A DNA stretch of 64,000 bases from Reichenbachiella ulvae (GTDB taxonomy: Bacteria; Bacteroidota; Bacteroidia; Cytophagales; Cyclobacteriaceae): assembly GCF_025833875.1 (NCBI RefSeq), contig NZ_JAOYOD010000001.1:4464001-4528000 (forward strand), given 5' to 3'. The position numbers and the translations under genes are program-made. Positions 8,691-17,285 of the stretch are shown one piece after another (the first letter of the stretch is position 1; the number at the start of each line of letters is the position of its first letter). Under the pieces are notes generated by a model. The model was not told where the DNA came from, did not search any database, and worked only from the letters and a program-made list of their open reading frames with translations.

Positions 8691-9665
8691 TTATCCTTTT
8701 AGCAATTGTGCGGCTTCCTTGGCAAAATAAGTCAGGATGATTTTTGATCCTGCTCGCTTCATGCTGAGCAAGGCCTCCATCATGGCACGATCTCCGTCTA
8801 ACCAGCCTTTTTGAGCAGCAGCTTTGATCATAGCATACTCACCAGACACATTATAAGCGGCTATAGGCAAATCGAAATTGTCTCGGAGCAATTTGATGAC
8901 ATCCAGGTAGGCCAAGGCCGGTTTGACCATCAAAAAATCAGCACCTTCTTCTTCATCCATTTCGGCCTCTATCATAGCCTCGCGCAGATTAGCAGGGTCC
9001 ATCTGATAGGTCTTTTTATCTCCAGATTTAGGAGCAGAGTCCAGTGCATCTCTGAACGGACCATAAAATGCACTTGCATACTTAGCTGTGTAAGACATGA
9101 TCGATGTGTCTTCATAGCCTGCATCGTCGAGTACATCGCGGATATATTCCACACGACCATCCATCATATCTGATGGCCCGATGATATCGATACCCGTTTC
9201 GGCCTGTGCCAATGCCATGGCACCCAAAACCTCAAGCGTTTCGTCGTTTAGAATTTTTCCATCTTCATCCACGATACCGTCATGGCCATCTGTCGAATAG
9301 GGATCCATGGCCACATCTGTCATGATACATGCTTCCGGAAAGGTCTCCTTCAATTCTTGAAGAGACTCCAGATAGAAAAAATCTTCCTGATAGCTTTTGG
9401 TGGCCATTTTGTCTTTGTGCTTTTCGGCCACTACCGGAAAAATATCGAATGCCTTTATCCCAAGTTCCATGCATTCTTCCATTTCCTTTTTCATCAAATC
9501 TGTGCTCAAGCGATAGATTCCTGGCATAGATTCAACTTCTATTTTGCTTTTTTTCCCTTCCAGTAAAAATAGTGGGAACATAAAGTCTTTAGGAGAAAGA
9601 CGGGTCTCTTCCACCATGTTTCTAATGACTTCAGATTTACGATTTCTTCTTGGTCTTCTTAGCAT
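8691..9665 (-). CDS. hemB: Delta-aminolevulinic acid dehydratase (porphobilinogen synthase)
   Basis: HemB condenses two 5-aminolevulinate molecules to porphobilinogen in tetrapyrrole synthesis. The protein shows the N-terminal family start RRPRRNRKSEVIRNMVEETRLSP, the two active-site lysine segments (SYTAKYASAFYGPFRDA and LMVKPALAYLD) and the usual 324-residue length when started at the ATG at 9665. An upstream in-frame ATG at 9722 would add 19 residues not seen in the family. The metal site reads DVAMDPYSTDGHDG: aspartates replace the cysteines of the Zn-type enzymes, so it belongs to the Mg-dependent or Zn-independent subclass. hemD and hemW occur elsewhere in this window but not in an operon with it. 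Confidence 0.96.
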   Translation of the reverse strand: MLRRPRRNRKSEVIRNMVEETRLSPKDFMFPLFLLEGKKSKIEVESMPGIYRLSTDLMKKEMEECMELGIKAFDIFPVVAEKHKDKMATKSYQEDFFYLESLQELKETFPEACIMTDVAMDPYSTDGHDGIVDEDGKILNDETLEVLGAMALAQAETGIDIIGPSDMMDGRVEYIRDVLDDAGYEDTSIMSYTAKYASAFYGPFRDALDSAPKSGDKKTYQMDPANLREAMIEAEMDEEEGADFLMVKPALAYLDVIKLLRDNFDLPIAAYNVSGEYAMIKAAAQKGWLDGDRAMMEALLSMKRAGSKIILTYFAKEAAQLLKG

Positions 9666-9850
9666 GAGATTTCGATTTGGGAACAAAAGTAGAAAGAATA
9701 GTCCTGATTCTACCATTAGCATTCATTGCCTTCGTCTTACAGCATACTAGACCGTTGATAATCAGTAATTAAAATTGAATAGCTGCTCGATAATGACTAA
9801 ATTAATAAGGGTAAAACGATAGGAAATTGTTTTAAGATAAAGGAACAGCG

Positions 9851-11089
9851 ATGAGGAAGAAGATTGGCATAGCGATATCTGCACTGTTGATAGTACTATC
9901 TATCCAGTACACCTATGCCCAACAAGTCGGGTTTGACCTTCCAGAAAACACGAAAAGAGTCCGAATTGATTTTAAAACCCACAACAATCTTATAGTCATT
10001 CCTGTAGTTATCAATGAGTTTATTACAGCCAATTTTATCCTAGACACAGGAGTTCAGTACCCGATATTGACTGAAAAGCTGATTGCTGATATGATTGGTC
10101 TGGAGTATGCCCGAAGGATTATCATTCAGGGGCCAGGAGAGAATGATTCAATCACTGCTCGAGTAGCTATGGATGTCAAATTAGAATTGCCAGGAGGTGT
10201 GCATTCTGGTATCAATCAGGCATTGTTGGTATTAGAGGAGGATTATTTGGGCTTAAGAGAATCTATGGGAGCTGAGGTCTATGGAATCATTGGTTATGAC
10301 ATATTTAGTCGCTTTATAGTGGAAATCAACTACGATGATCAGTATATAGTACTGCATGAGCCAAGAAAATATAAGCCCAGAAGAAGATACAAAAAGGTGG
10401 AAATGAGAACTCACAACACCAAGCCATATATCAACCTGGCAGTGACAAACAATCGCGGCGAAACCAACAAAATGAGCTTGATGATTGATACTGGTGCTAG
10501 TCACTCCTTGTTAATTGATAATCCTGATGATCGTAGCGTTCTACCCACTTCTAATATTACTTCAGTCATAGGCAGAGGCTTAGGAGGTGAAATCAAGGGT
10601 AAGCTCGGTAGAGTCAAGACGGTCAAGGTAAACAAGTTTGAATTTGATGACCCGATTGTTTCTTTCCCATTAGAGGGAGATTACGGTTCTGGTGTGAAGC
10701 GTGGTAGTAGAAATGGTACTGTGGGCAGCGAATTTTTGTCTCGATTCAATGTGGTGTTTGACTATTTCTCTGGAACTCTCTATCTAAAAAAGGGACAATC
10801 ATACTCATCTCCCTTTGAGTATGACATGAGCGGAATGACCCTAGTGGCTCATGGAGAAGGCTTTGATCAATATAGAGTAAGCGCCGTAAGAAAGAACTCA
10901 CCTGCCTATCTGGCGGGAATCAAGGTCAATGATATAATCGAGACCATCAATGGTTTCAATTATGAAACCTTGCAATTGTCTGGTGCCAGTGCGATGCTAC
11001 GGTCACGTGAGGGAAAAAGGATTACAGTGAAGGTGACCAGAGATCAATTTGAATTCAAAACTTCCTTCAAACTCCAGCGCTATATTTAG
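9851..11089 (+). CDS. Tandem retropepsin-like aspartyl protease with PDZ domain
   Basis: The 412-residue protein has a signal peptide (1-23, ending ...QYTYA). Two retropepsin-like domains follow, each with its own catalytic triplet: ILDTGVQY (Asp65) and MIDTGASHS (Asp213). A PDZ domain occupies about 330-405 (SAVRKNSPAYLAGIKVNDIIETINGF). Both aspartates of a pepsin-like active site would come from one chain. Related Bacteroidota proteins are annotated aspartyl protease family/PDZ. Its location is predicted to be the periplasm; substrates are unknown. It is a monocistronic gene between hemB and icmF. Confidence 0.85.
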   Translation: MRKKIGIAISALLIVLSIQYTYAQQVGFDLPENTKRVRIDFKTHNNLIVIPVVINEFITANFILDTGVQYPILTEKLIADMIGLEYARRIIIQGPGENDSITARVAMDVKLELPGGVHSGINQALLVLEEDYLGLRESMGAEVYGIIGYDIFSRFIVEINYDDQYIVLHEPRKYKPRRRYKKVEMRTHNTKPYINLAVTNNRGETNKMSLMIDTGASHSLLIDNPDDRSVLPTSNITSVIGRGLGGEIKGKLGRVKTVKVNKFEFDDPIVSFPLEGDYGSGVKRGSRNGTVGSEFLSRFNVVFDYFSGTLYLKKGQSYSSPFEYDMSGMTLVAHGEGFDQYRVSAVRKNSPAYLAGIKVNDIIETINGFNYETLQLSGASAMLRSREGKRITVKVTRDQFEFKTSFKLQRYI

Positions 11090-11189
11090 TACGAAAATTA
11101 GCGAAAATCCTCACTTGTTTATTTCTCCTCTTGGTTCAAATCCTTTCAATATTTTTATGAAGCTGCTTTTTTTGGGGAGGAACTCGTAA

Positions 11190-11225
11190 TTTGAATCAGC
11201 GAAAAAGTTATTTTTTCTACTTTTG
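11190..11225 (+). promoter_or_regulatory. Probable Bacteroidota-type promoter of icmF
   Basis: TTTG at 11190-11193 and TACTTTTG at 11218-11225 match the -33 and -7 (TAnnTTTG) elements; the gap of 24 bases is slightly long. The -7 element lies 19 bases before the ATG at 11245, predicting a very short leader. Confidence 0.45.
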
Positions 11226-11244
11226 GCGAAATTATTAGAGCGAT

Positions 11245-14200
11245 ATGAACACACCGACAATCCAGGTATATTCTCCCCAAAATGCGATACGAATAGTTAC
11301 TGCTGCTTCCCTCTTTGATGGGCATGATGCGGCCATCAATATTATGCGTCGCATTATTCAGGCCACAGGTGTGGAGGTCATTCATTTGGGTCACAATCGC
11401 TCCGTGGATGAGATTGTCAATTGTGCCATACAGGAGGATGTGCAGGCCATTGCGATTACTTCTTACCAAGGTGGACATGTGGAGTATTTCAAGTATATGT
11501 ATGATTTGCTCAGAGAAAAGGGTCGTCCAGAAATAAAAATTTTTGGAGGCGGAGGCGGAACCATTCTACCTGAAGAGATAAAGGAGCTCCATGATTACGG
11601 CATATCACGAATCTACAGCCCCGACGATGGACGTGAAATGGGATTGCAGGGGATGATCAACGATATGATTGAGGCCTGTGATTTCCCAATTGGTCAAAGT
11701 CTAAATGGTGAAGCCAATGAATTGTCAGCAGTTGAGCCTTTGGCCATTAGTCGTTTGATCACTGCTGCAGAAAATTTTGCTGACACGAATAGAGAAATTT
11801 TAGACGGTGTACTATCCAAAGGGAAAGAAGTAAAATCACCAGTACTCGGCATAACTGGAACTGGAGGGGCCGGAAAGTCATCGTTAGTAGATGAACTCGT
11901 CCGCAGATTTTTGATGGATTTTGAGGATAAGCGCATAGCAATTATTTCGGTGGATCCATCAAAGAGAAAAACGGGTGGAGCACTACTCGGTGATCGCATC
12001 CGTATGAATGCCATCGACCATCCAAGGGTCTACATGAGATCTCTCGCTACCAGACAGTCCAATCTGGCCCTTTCGAAGCATGTCAAAGAAGCAGTAGACA
12101 TTGTGAAAGCGGCGGGATATGATTTGGTCATTTTGGAGACAAGTGGAATTGGTCAGTCGGACACTGAGATTACGGATCACTCTGATCTTTCGCTTTATGT
12201 CATGACTCCAGAATATGGAGCCGCTACCCAGCTGGAAAAAATCGATATGCTGGATTTTGCTGACATTATTGCGCTGAATAAATTCGATAAGAGGGGGGCT
12301 CTGGATGCACTGAGGGATGTGAAGAAACAATACCAACGCAATCACCAGCTTTGGGATGCCAAAGAAGAGGAACTGCCCGTTTTTGGGACTATAGCGTCTC
12401 AGTTCAATGATCCGGGGATGAATCAGCTCTATGCTCAGATCATGAAGTCGATCGATAAAATATCGACCGCTGACTTCAGCCCCAAAATTCAATTGACTGA
12501 AGAGCAATCTGAAAAAATCTATATCATACCACCTAAGCGCGTTCGTTACTTGTCCGAAATTTCGGAAGGCATTCGTGATTACGATCAGTGGGTGGATCGC
12601 CAAAAGGAAATTGCACAGAATCTTTACAGTGTGCACAATACCATCCAGCTAGCGAGTGATCAGTCTTTGATTGAGAATCTGGATGAACTTTACGAAAAGT
12701 TAAGCCTTGATTTAGATCCTAGAAACAAGAAACTCCTGGAGGAATGGAATGCGAAAAAGGCCAACTACGAATCGGACGAGTTTATATATCAAGTAAGAGG
12801 GAAGGACATCAAAGTACAAACGAAGACCCTTTCTCTATCCAAGACCAAAATACCAAAAGTATCGCTCCCGAGGTATGAGGCCTGGGGGGATATACTCAAA
12901 TGGTCTCTACAGGAGAATGTGCCGGGAGAATTTCCATATACTGCTGGGGTATTTCCTTTCAAGCGTCAGGGAGAAGATCCTACACGTATGTTTGCTGGAG
13001 AGGGAGGTCCAGAGAGAACCAACAGGCGTTTTCATTATGTATCGATGGGTTTGCCAGCCGCTAGACTATCGACTGCTTTTGATTCTGTGACACTTTATGG
13101 AGCAGATCCGGATTTTCGTCCTGATATCTATGGTAAAATTGGCAACTCAGGGGTGAACATTTGTTGTCTGGATGATGCGAAGAAGTTGTACTCTGGTTTT
13201 GATCTGACTGCCCCGACGACATCTGTGTCGATGACCATCAATGGCCCTGCTGCTACTATCTGTGCTTTCTTTATGAATGCGGCAATAGATCAGCAGTGCG
13301 AAAAGTACATCAAAGAAAATGGACTGGAGGATGAGGTAGAGCAAAAAATCAATGCCCTATATCAGGACAAAATTAGACCCCAATACCAGGGAGAGCTACC
13401 TGAAGGAAACAATGGATTGGGCTTGATGCTATTGGGAGTAACCGGAAATCAGGTGCTTCCTATGGAGATTTATCAGCAGATCAAAAAGGATACTTTATCC
13501 AAAGTAAGAGGTACCGTGCAAGCCGATATTTTGAAGGAGGATCAGGCACAGAATACTTGTATCTTTTCTACAGAATTTTCTCTCCGAGTAATGGGGGACG
13601 TACAGCAGTATTTCATAGATCAAGCCGTAAAGAATTTTTATTCCGTTTCTATCTCCGGGTATCATATCGCCGAAGCAGGAGCTAATCCGATCACTCAGTT
13701 GGCACTGACGCTATCGAATGGTTTTACCTTCGTGGAGTACTATGTGTCCAGAGGCATGGATGTCAATGATTTTGCGCCTAATCTGTCTTTTTTCTTTTCC
13801 AATGGTATCGATCCAGAATATGCGGTGATTGGTAGAGTGGCACGTAGAATCTGGGCCAAGGCCATGAAACTGAAGTACAATGCAGATGAGCGTTCTCAGA
13901 AGTTGAAGTATCATATACAGACGAGCGGTCGCTCCTTGCATGCACAGGAGATCGATTTCAACGACATCAGGACGACTCTTCAGGCACTATATGCGATCTA
14001 CGACAATTGTAATTCGCTTCATACCAATGCCTACGATGAGGCCATTACCACGCCGACAGAGGCTTCCGTTAGACGGGCGATGGCCATCCAACTGATCATC
14101 AACAAGGAGTTGGGGTTGGCCAAGAACGAGAACCCGCTGCAGGGGTCGTTCATCATCGAGGAGTTGACAGATTTGGTAGAGGAGGCTGTGCTGGCGGAGT

Positions 14201-14607
14201 TTGATCGAATCACAGACCGAGGCGGTGTATTGGGTGCCATGGAGACCATGTACCAGCGCAGCAAAATTCAGGAAGAGAGTCTACACTACGAACATTTGAA
14301 ACATTCGGGAGAGTATCCTATCATAGGAGTAAACACCTTCCTTTCATCACAGGGTTCTCCGACCGTGACACCCGGTGAGGTGATTCGTGCAACGAAAGAA
14401 GAGAAGGAATACCAGATCGAAATGCTTCAGAACCTGCATAAAGCTAATAGTAACAATTCGGAAAAGGCTCTGGAAGAACTGCAGCAAGTGGCCATTCAGA
14501 ATGGCAACATCTTCGAGTCTCTGATGGAAACTGTAAAGTCCTGCTCTTTGGGGCAGATCACGGAAGCACTCTACAAAGTAGGCGGGCAGTATCGTCGAAA
14601 TATGTAG
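11245..14607 (+). CDS. icmF: Fused isobutyryl-CoA mutase IcmF (B12-dependent acyl-CoA mutase with G-protein chaperone)
   Basis: This 1120-residue chain has the three-part IcmF order. The cobalamin-binding domain (about 10-145) has DGHDAAIN and FGGGGGTI. A MeaB-like GTPase domain (about 165-430) has the P-loop GTGGAGKSS near 204-212 and the NKFD specificity motif. The acyl-CoA mutase barrel is about 540-1110, with [19 protein letters not shown] and the [10 protein letters not shown] region. IcmF interconverts isobutyryl-CoA and n-butyryl-CoA (some members act on pivalyl-CoA) and uses GTP hydrolysis for cofactor loading and repair. Methylmalonyl-CoA mutase is less likely because MCM is not fused to the G protein between its domains. 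It stands alone with its own promoter and ends 3 bases from the convergent porin gene. Confidence 0.93.
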   Translation: MNTPTIQVYSPQNAIRIVTAASLFDGHDAAINIMRRIIQATGVEVIHLGHNRSVDEIVNCAIQEDVQAIAITSYQGGHVEYFKYMYDLLREKGRPEIKIFGGGGGTILPEEIKELHDYGISRIYSPDDGREMGLQGMINDMIEACDFPIGQSLNGEANELSAVEPLAISRLITAAENFADTNREILDGVLSKGKEVKSPVLGITGTGGAGKSSLVDELVRRFLMDFEDKRIAIISVDPSKRKTGGALLGDRIRMNAIDHPRVYMRSLATRQSNLALSKHVKEAVDIVKAAGYDLVILETSGIGQSDTEITDHSDLSLYVMTPEYGAATQLEKIDMLDFADIIALNKFDKRGALDALRDVKKQYQRNHQLWDAKEEELPVFGTIASQFNDPGMNQLYAQIMKSIDKISTADFSPKIQLTEEQSEKIYIIPPKRVRYLSEISEGIRDYDQWVDRQKEIAQNLYSVHNTIQLASDQSLIENLDELYEKLSLDLDPRNKKLLEEWNAKKANYESDEFIYQVRGKDIKVQTKTLSLSKTKIPKVSLPRYEAWGDILKWSLQENVPGEFPYTAGVFPFKRQGEDPTRMFAGEGGPERTNRRFHYVSMGLPAARLSTAFDSVTLYGADPDFRPDIYGKIGNSGVNICCLDDAKKLYSGFDLTAPTTSVSMTINGPAATICAFFMNAAIDQQCEKYIKENGLEDEVEQKINALYQDKIRPQYQGELPEGNNGLGLMLLGVTGNQVLPMEIYQQIKKDTLSKVRGTVQADILKEDQAQNTCIFSTEFSLRVMGDVQQYFIDQAVKNFYSVSISGYHIAEAGANPITQLALTLSNGFTFVEYYVSRGMDVNDFAPNLSFFFSNGIDPEYAVIGRVARRIWAKAMKLKYNADERSQKLKYHIQTSGRSLHAQEIDFNDIRTTLQALYAIYDNCNSLHTNAYDEAITTPTEASVRRAMAIQLIINKELGLAKNENPLQGSFIIEELTDLVEEAVLAEFDRITDRGGVLGAMETMYQRSKIQEESLHYEHLKHSGEYPIIGVNTFLSSQGSPTVTPGEVIRATKEEKEYQIEMLQNLHKANSNNSEKALEELQQVAIQNGNIFESLMETVKSCSLGQITEALYKVGGQYRRNM

Positions 14608-14610
14608 TGT

Positions 14611-15705
14611 TTACCAGGATTTGTCAAATAGGATGGCGATTGAAGCGGTCATGAAGAAGTTTTGATTGGACAAAGATGAAATGTCATCAAATAGGTCGTC
14701 TGGACTATGAAAATATCGCCCTTCGATTCTGCACATGATTCTATTATCAGGTTGGTAGTCCATATTGAGTGAAACACCCGTAGTTTTAAAACCTGCAGGC
14801 CCTGACGAGCTAGTTACAATTTCATTTTCGTCATCAAAGTATTCCACCCGTAGGCCAGTGGCCCATCGCTGATTCCACTGCATATGCGCTACGACTACAG
14901 GTCCATACCACATGTCATAAGTGTCGCTGTTTTTGGCCGTTTGCTGCCATCCAAAATCAAACCCTGTGATCAGGTCCAGTTTTTCTGATAAAGAAAAGGT
15001 GGCGTATAGATTGTTGAAGTAGCGCATTCTGCGTGTCTCATCGGGGTCTTCGGTGCCTATGAATGTGCTCCAGTTTAATAGTACGTTCTCATTAGGTAGA
15101 AACTGAACTTGTGTTCCCATTGAGATCAAACTATTGCCAGGCACCCTTTGTATTCTTTGCCAACCATTGGTAGCTACAGCCATGAGAAACCACCTGTCAT
15201 TGGGGCTATAGCTCAGCTTGGCTCCTGAGAGAAAATAGGGGGAGCTCTCGGCTACCAGGGGTCGGGTCAGCGTAAAATTTTCAATGGATAGCGCGCTGGC
15301 AAATCCGAGATGGGAGGAAAACACTCCCGCATCCAGCCAGAGCGTATTAGCACGATTCAAAGAAAGTCCGACATAGGCTTCATTGAGACGCTGAAGCATG
15401 TTTTCTTCGGCAGCATAGTTGTCTTGGGCATAGGTTCCAGCCTGTAGTGCAATTCTAGCATGATAGCGCTGCTTTTCGTAATCAAGGCGGATCAGAGCCA
15501 GGTTGATATTGAATTCGTTGTGTCGGTTGTGGTTGAATAGAAACGGCTGACGAATGCTGGTATTGGGTTGGGAAAAATCATAACTGTAGTAGGTGTCGAT
15601 AAAGCCAGTAATATGAAGATCATCATTGGGAGTGTCTTGTGAAATGGCCATATGCGAGACCAAAAGACTCACAATCAAGAGGAGGCTTGAAAATTTTGGA
15701 TTCAT
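14611..15705 (-). CDS. Outer-membrane beta-barrel porin, OmpL/BBP2-like
   Basis: Using the ATG at 15705 the protein has 364 residues, opening with the signal peptide MNPKFSSLLLIVSLLVSHMA. An earlier ATG at 15747 is possible but would put 14 polar residues before the signal. The mature part begins ITGFIDTYYSYDFSQPN and continues with RQPFLFNHNRHNEFNINLALIRLDYEKQRY, characteristic of the putative beta-barrel porin-2 (BBP2) family, and alternates short aromatic-rich strands to the C-terminus (IAILFDKSW). It is presumably a passive outer-membrane channel; the solute is unknown. Confidence 0.8.
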   Translation of the reverse strand: MNPKFSSLLLIVSLLVSHMAISQDTPNDDLHITGFIDTYYSYDFSQPNTSIRQPFLFNHNRHNEFNINLALIRLDYEKQRYHARIALQAGTYAQDNYAAEENMLQRLNEAYVGLSLNRANTLWLDAGVFSSHLGFASALSIENFTLTRPLVAESSPYFLSGAKLSYSPNDRWFLMAVATNGWQRIQRVPGNSLISMGTQVQFLPNENVLLNWSTFIGTEDPDETRRMRYFNNLYATFSLSEKLDLITGFDFGWQQTAKNSDTYDMWYGPVVVAHMQWNQRWATGLRVEYFDDENEIVTSSSGPAGFKTTGVSLNMDYQPDNRIMCRIEGRYFHSPDDLFDDISSLSNQNFFMTASIAILFDKSW

Positions 15706-15748
15706 GTCGGATGTTTCATTTGTTAAGTCTGACATGAAAATAATCAAA

Positions 15749-15781
15749 AGAAAAAGCCAATGAAACTCATTGGCTTTTTCT
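15749..15781 (-). terminator. Terminator after the 468-residue secreted protein gene
   Basis: A perfect 15-bp stem, AGAAAAAGCCAATGA (15749-15763) with TCATTGGCTTTTTCT (15767-15781), closes a 3-base loop. It lies 39 bases downstream of the minus-strand gene ending at 15820 and just before the porin gene start, separating the two. Confidence 0.75.
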
Positions 15782-15819
15782 GACAGGTTTTTTTATGACA
15801 CTCGTCCCGTTTCTTTAGA

Positions 15820-17226
15820 TTATTGATACTTTCTCCATTCCAATTTATAGTGGTAGTCTATATATCGGGTGAAGATTTCTTCATAGTATTTCCCCCAGCT
15901 GTCAGTGTCTCCACCCCGGCCTTCGATTGCCTGGGTATGAATGATGGCCTTCGTTTCAACATCGAACCATACAAAGTAGCCACTCATACGTTCGGTTTGC
16001 TGATTGATATTTTCTACAATATAAGTGAGCCCCAACCCACTTCCTTCGGGAGGGTAAAGTTCTATGTGCTTCTGGATTCTTTCCACATCCAATCGCTGTT
16101 CATTGCTCACAATCCAGCTTTCGCTTTCCAGGATGGCCTTGTAGTAGTCTTTGACTAGTTCATCTTCTACATTCAGTTGTGTCTTTCTTAGCCATGCCTC
16201 GAATCTTCCCAGGTTTAGATCCTTATCAAATTGTGCTTTCCATGATGAGATCAGCCGAAATGAGCTTAGCTCTTGACCCATAAGGCTGGGGTTGATATAT
16301 CTAAACAGACTATAGTCAACGCCATACCAGGCGATTACTGGTTCGGTGTAAATACTACCTAAGGAATAAGAAGTCTTTGGAAGTTCGGCCCCACTGTTGG
16401 TAAACATCTGTGGCGTACTGAAGGCATACATTTTGTTCAGACCATAAAAGGCATACTCTCCAGCCAATAAAACATCCTTTATGATGATTTCGTAGTACTC
16501 ATCACTCAGTTTTTTGTACTCTATGTTTCTGTAGTTTTTGGTATTTTGAGAGGTGTTGGAAGTAGCACTAAAGGGTGCTGCAGCAGTAGAAGAGGTATAG
16601 GCTGGCAGGTACCTTTCCTTGTAATCATCCCCGATAAGATCAAAGTTGACCAGCTTGAACAACTCTCTTGGGTTCATGCCAGGCGTCACTTTGATGATGA
16701 AAGAATCTCCTTCTTTTACCGTCACGTTCGATTTAGGTCCGTTCAACTTGTAGAAACTCGTCGCAGAGGCATAGAAGGCAAACCCTCCTGCCTTGGTCAC
16801 CATTTCAGGAGTGCCATATTCAAGGTTTCTGACTGTATTAGAGTTTTTGTCCCAGATCATGACAGTGTTGATAAAGTCTATGGTCGGGTAGTTGCCACTG
16901 CTACTGGAGCTGCTGCTATAGCTTGGTCTGCTTTGCTGTGTAGGTCTGGATGTACTGCTTGAGTTTCCTTTTCCCTCAAGTGATAAGATTTGATTTTTTA
17001 GATCTGCAGCCTTTCCATACTCTTCATTTTGAACGGCTCGATCCAGTTCAGTTCTTAATTCATAAGCTTTTTTGAATTTAGCCGCTCCGGCATAGTCCTC
17101 GTTCATGGCGGCCTCTTTTTTCGCCTGATCCAATTCTGACAGGGAATAATCCATCAACGACTTTTGAGCGAAAGTGTAGGTCGAAATCGCTGTGATCAAA
17201 AATAACAGTGTAATAATCTTTCTCAT
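15820..17226 (-). CDS. Secreted protein with UVR-like helical repeat, unknown function
   Basis: The 468-residue protein has a signal peptide (MRKIITLLFLITAISTYTFA) followed by a charged helical stretch at about 35-85 (YAGAAKFKKAYELRTELDR, then YGKAADLKNQILSLE), which looks like two UVR-type helix pairs. A serine-rich linker follows (about 88-112). The remaining 350 residues are a mixed globular region with an aromatic-rich end. I do not recognise the main domain. The protein is likely periplasmic or outer-membrane associated. Its gene is bracketed by its own terminator, so it appears to be a single-gene unit. Confidence 0.65.
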   Translation of the reverse strand: MRKIITLLFLITAISTYTFAQKSLMDYSLSELDQAKKEAAMNEDYAGAAKFKKAYELRTELDRAVQNEEYGKAADLKNQILSLEGKGNSSSTSRPTQQSRPSYSSSSSSSGNYPTIDFINTVMIWDKNSNTVRNLEYGTPEMVTKAGGFAFYASATSFYKLNGPKSNVTVKEGDSFIIKVTPGMNPRELFKLVNFDLIGDDYKERYLPAYTSSTAAAPFSATSNTSQNTKNYRNIEYKKLSDEYYEIIIKDVLLAGEYAFYGLNKMYAFSTPQMFTNSGAELPKTSYSLGSIYTEPVIAWYGVDYSLFRYINPSLMGQELSSFRLISSWKAQFDKDLNLGRFEAWLRKTQLNVEDELVKDYYKAILESESWIVSNEQRLDVERIQKHIELYPPEGSGLGLTYIVENINQQTERMSGYFVWFDVETKAIIHTQAIEGRGGDTDSWGKYYEEIFTRYIDYHYKLEWRKYQ

Positions 17227-17285
17227 ATTCGGTCTTCAATATCTAATTCAAGACCGAATATAAAGAAGGACTAGCGCAAAGCCAA

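Noticed and set aside
8811..9173. Open frame opposite hemB
   Set aside because: Antisense to a conserved enzyme and without any recognisable domain.
11983..12636. 217-residue open frame on the minus strand inside icmF
   Set aside because: It lies wholly antisense to a strongly conserved gene whose codons explain the frame; no start context or family match.
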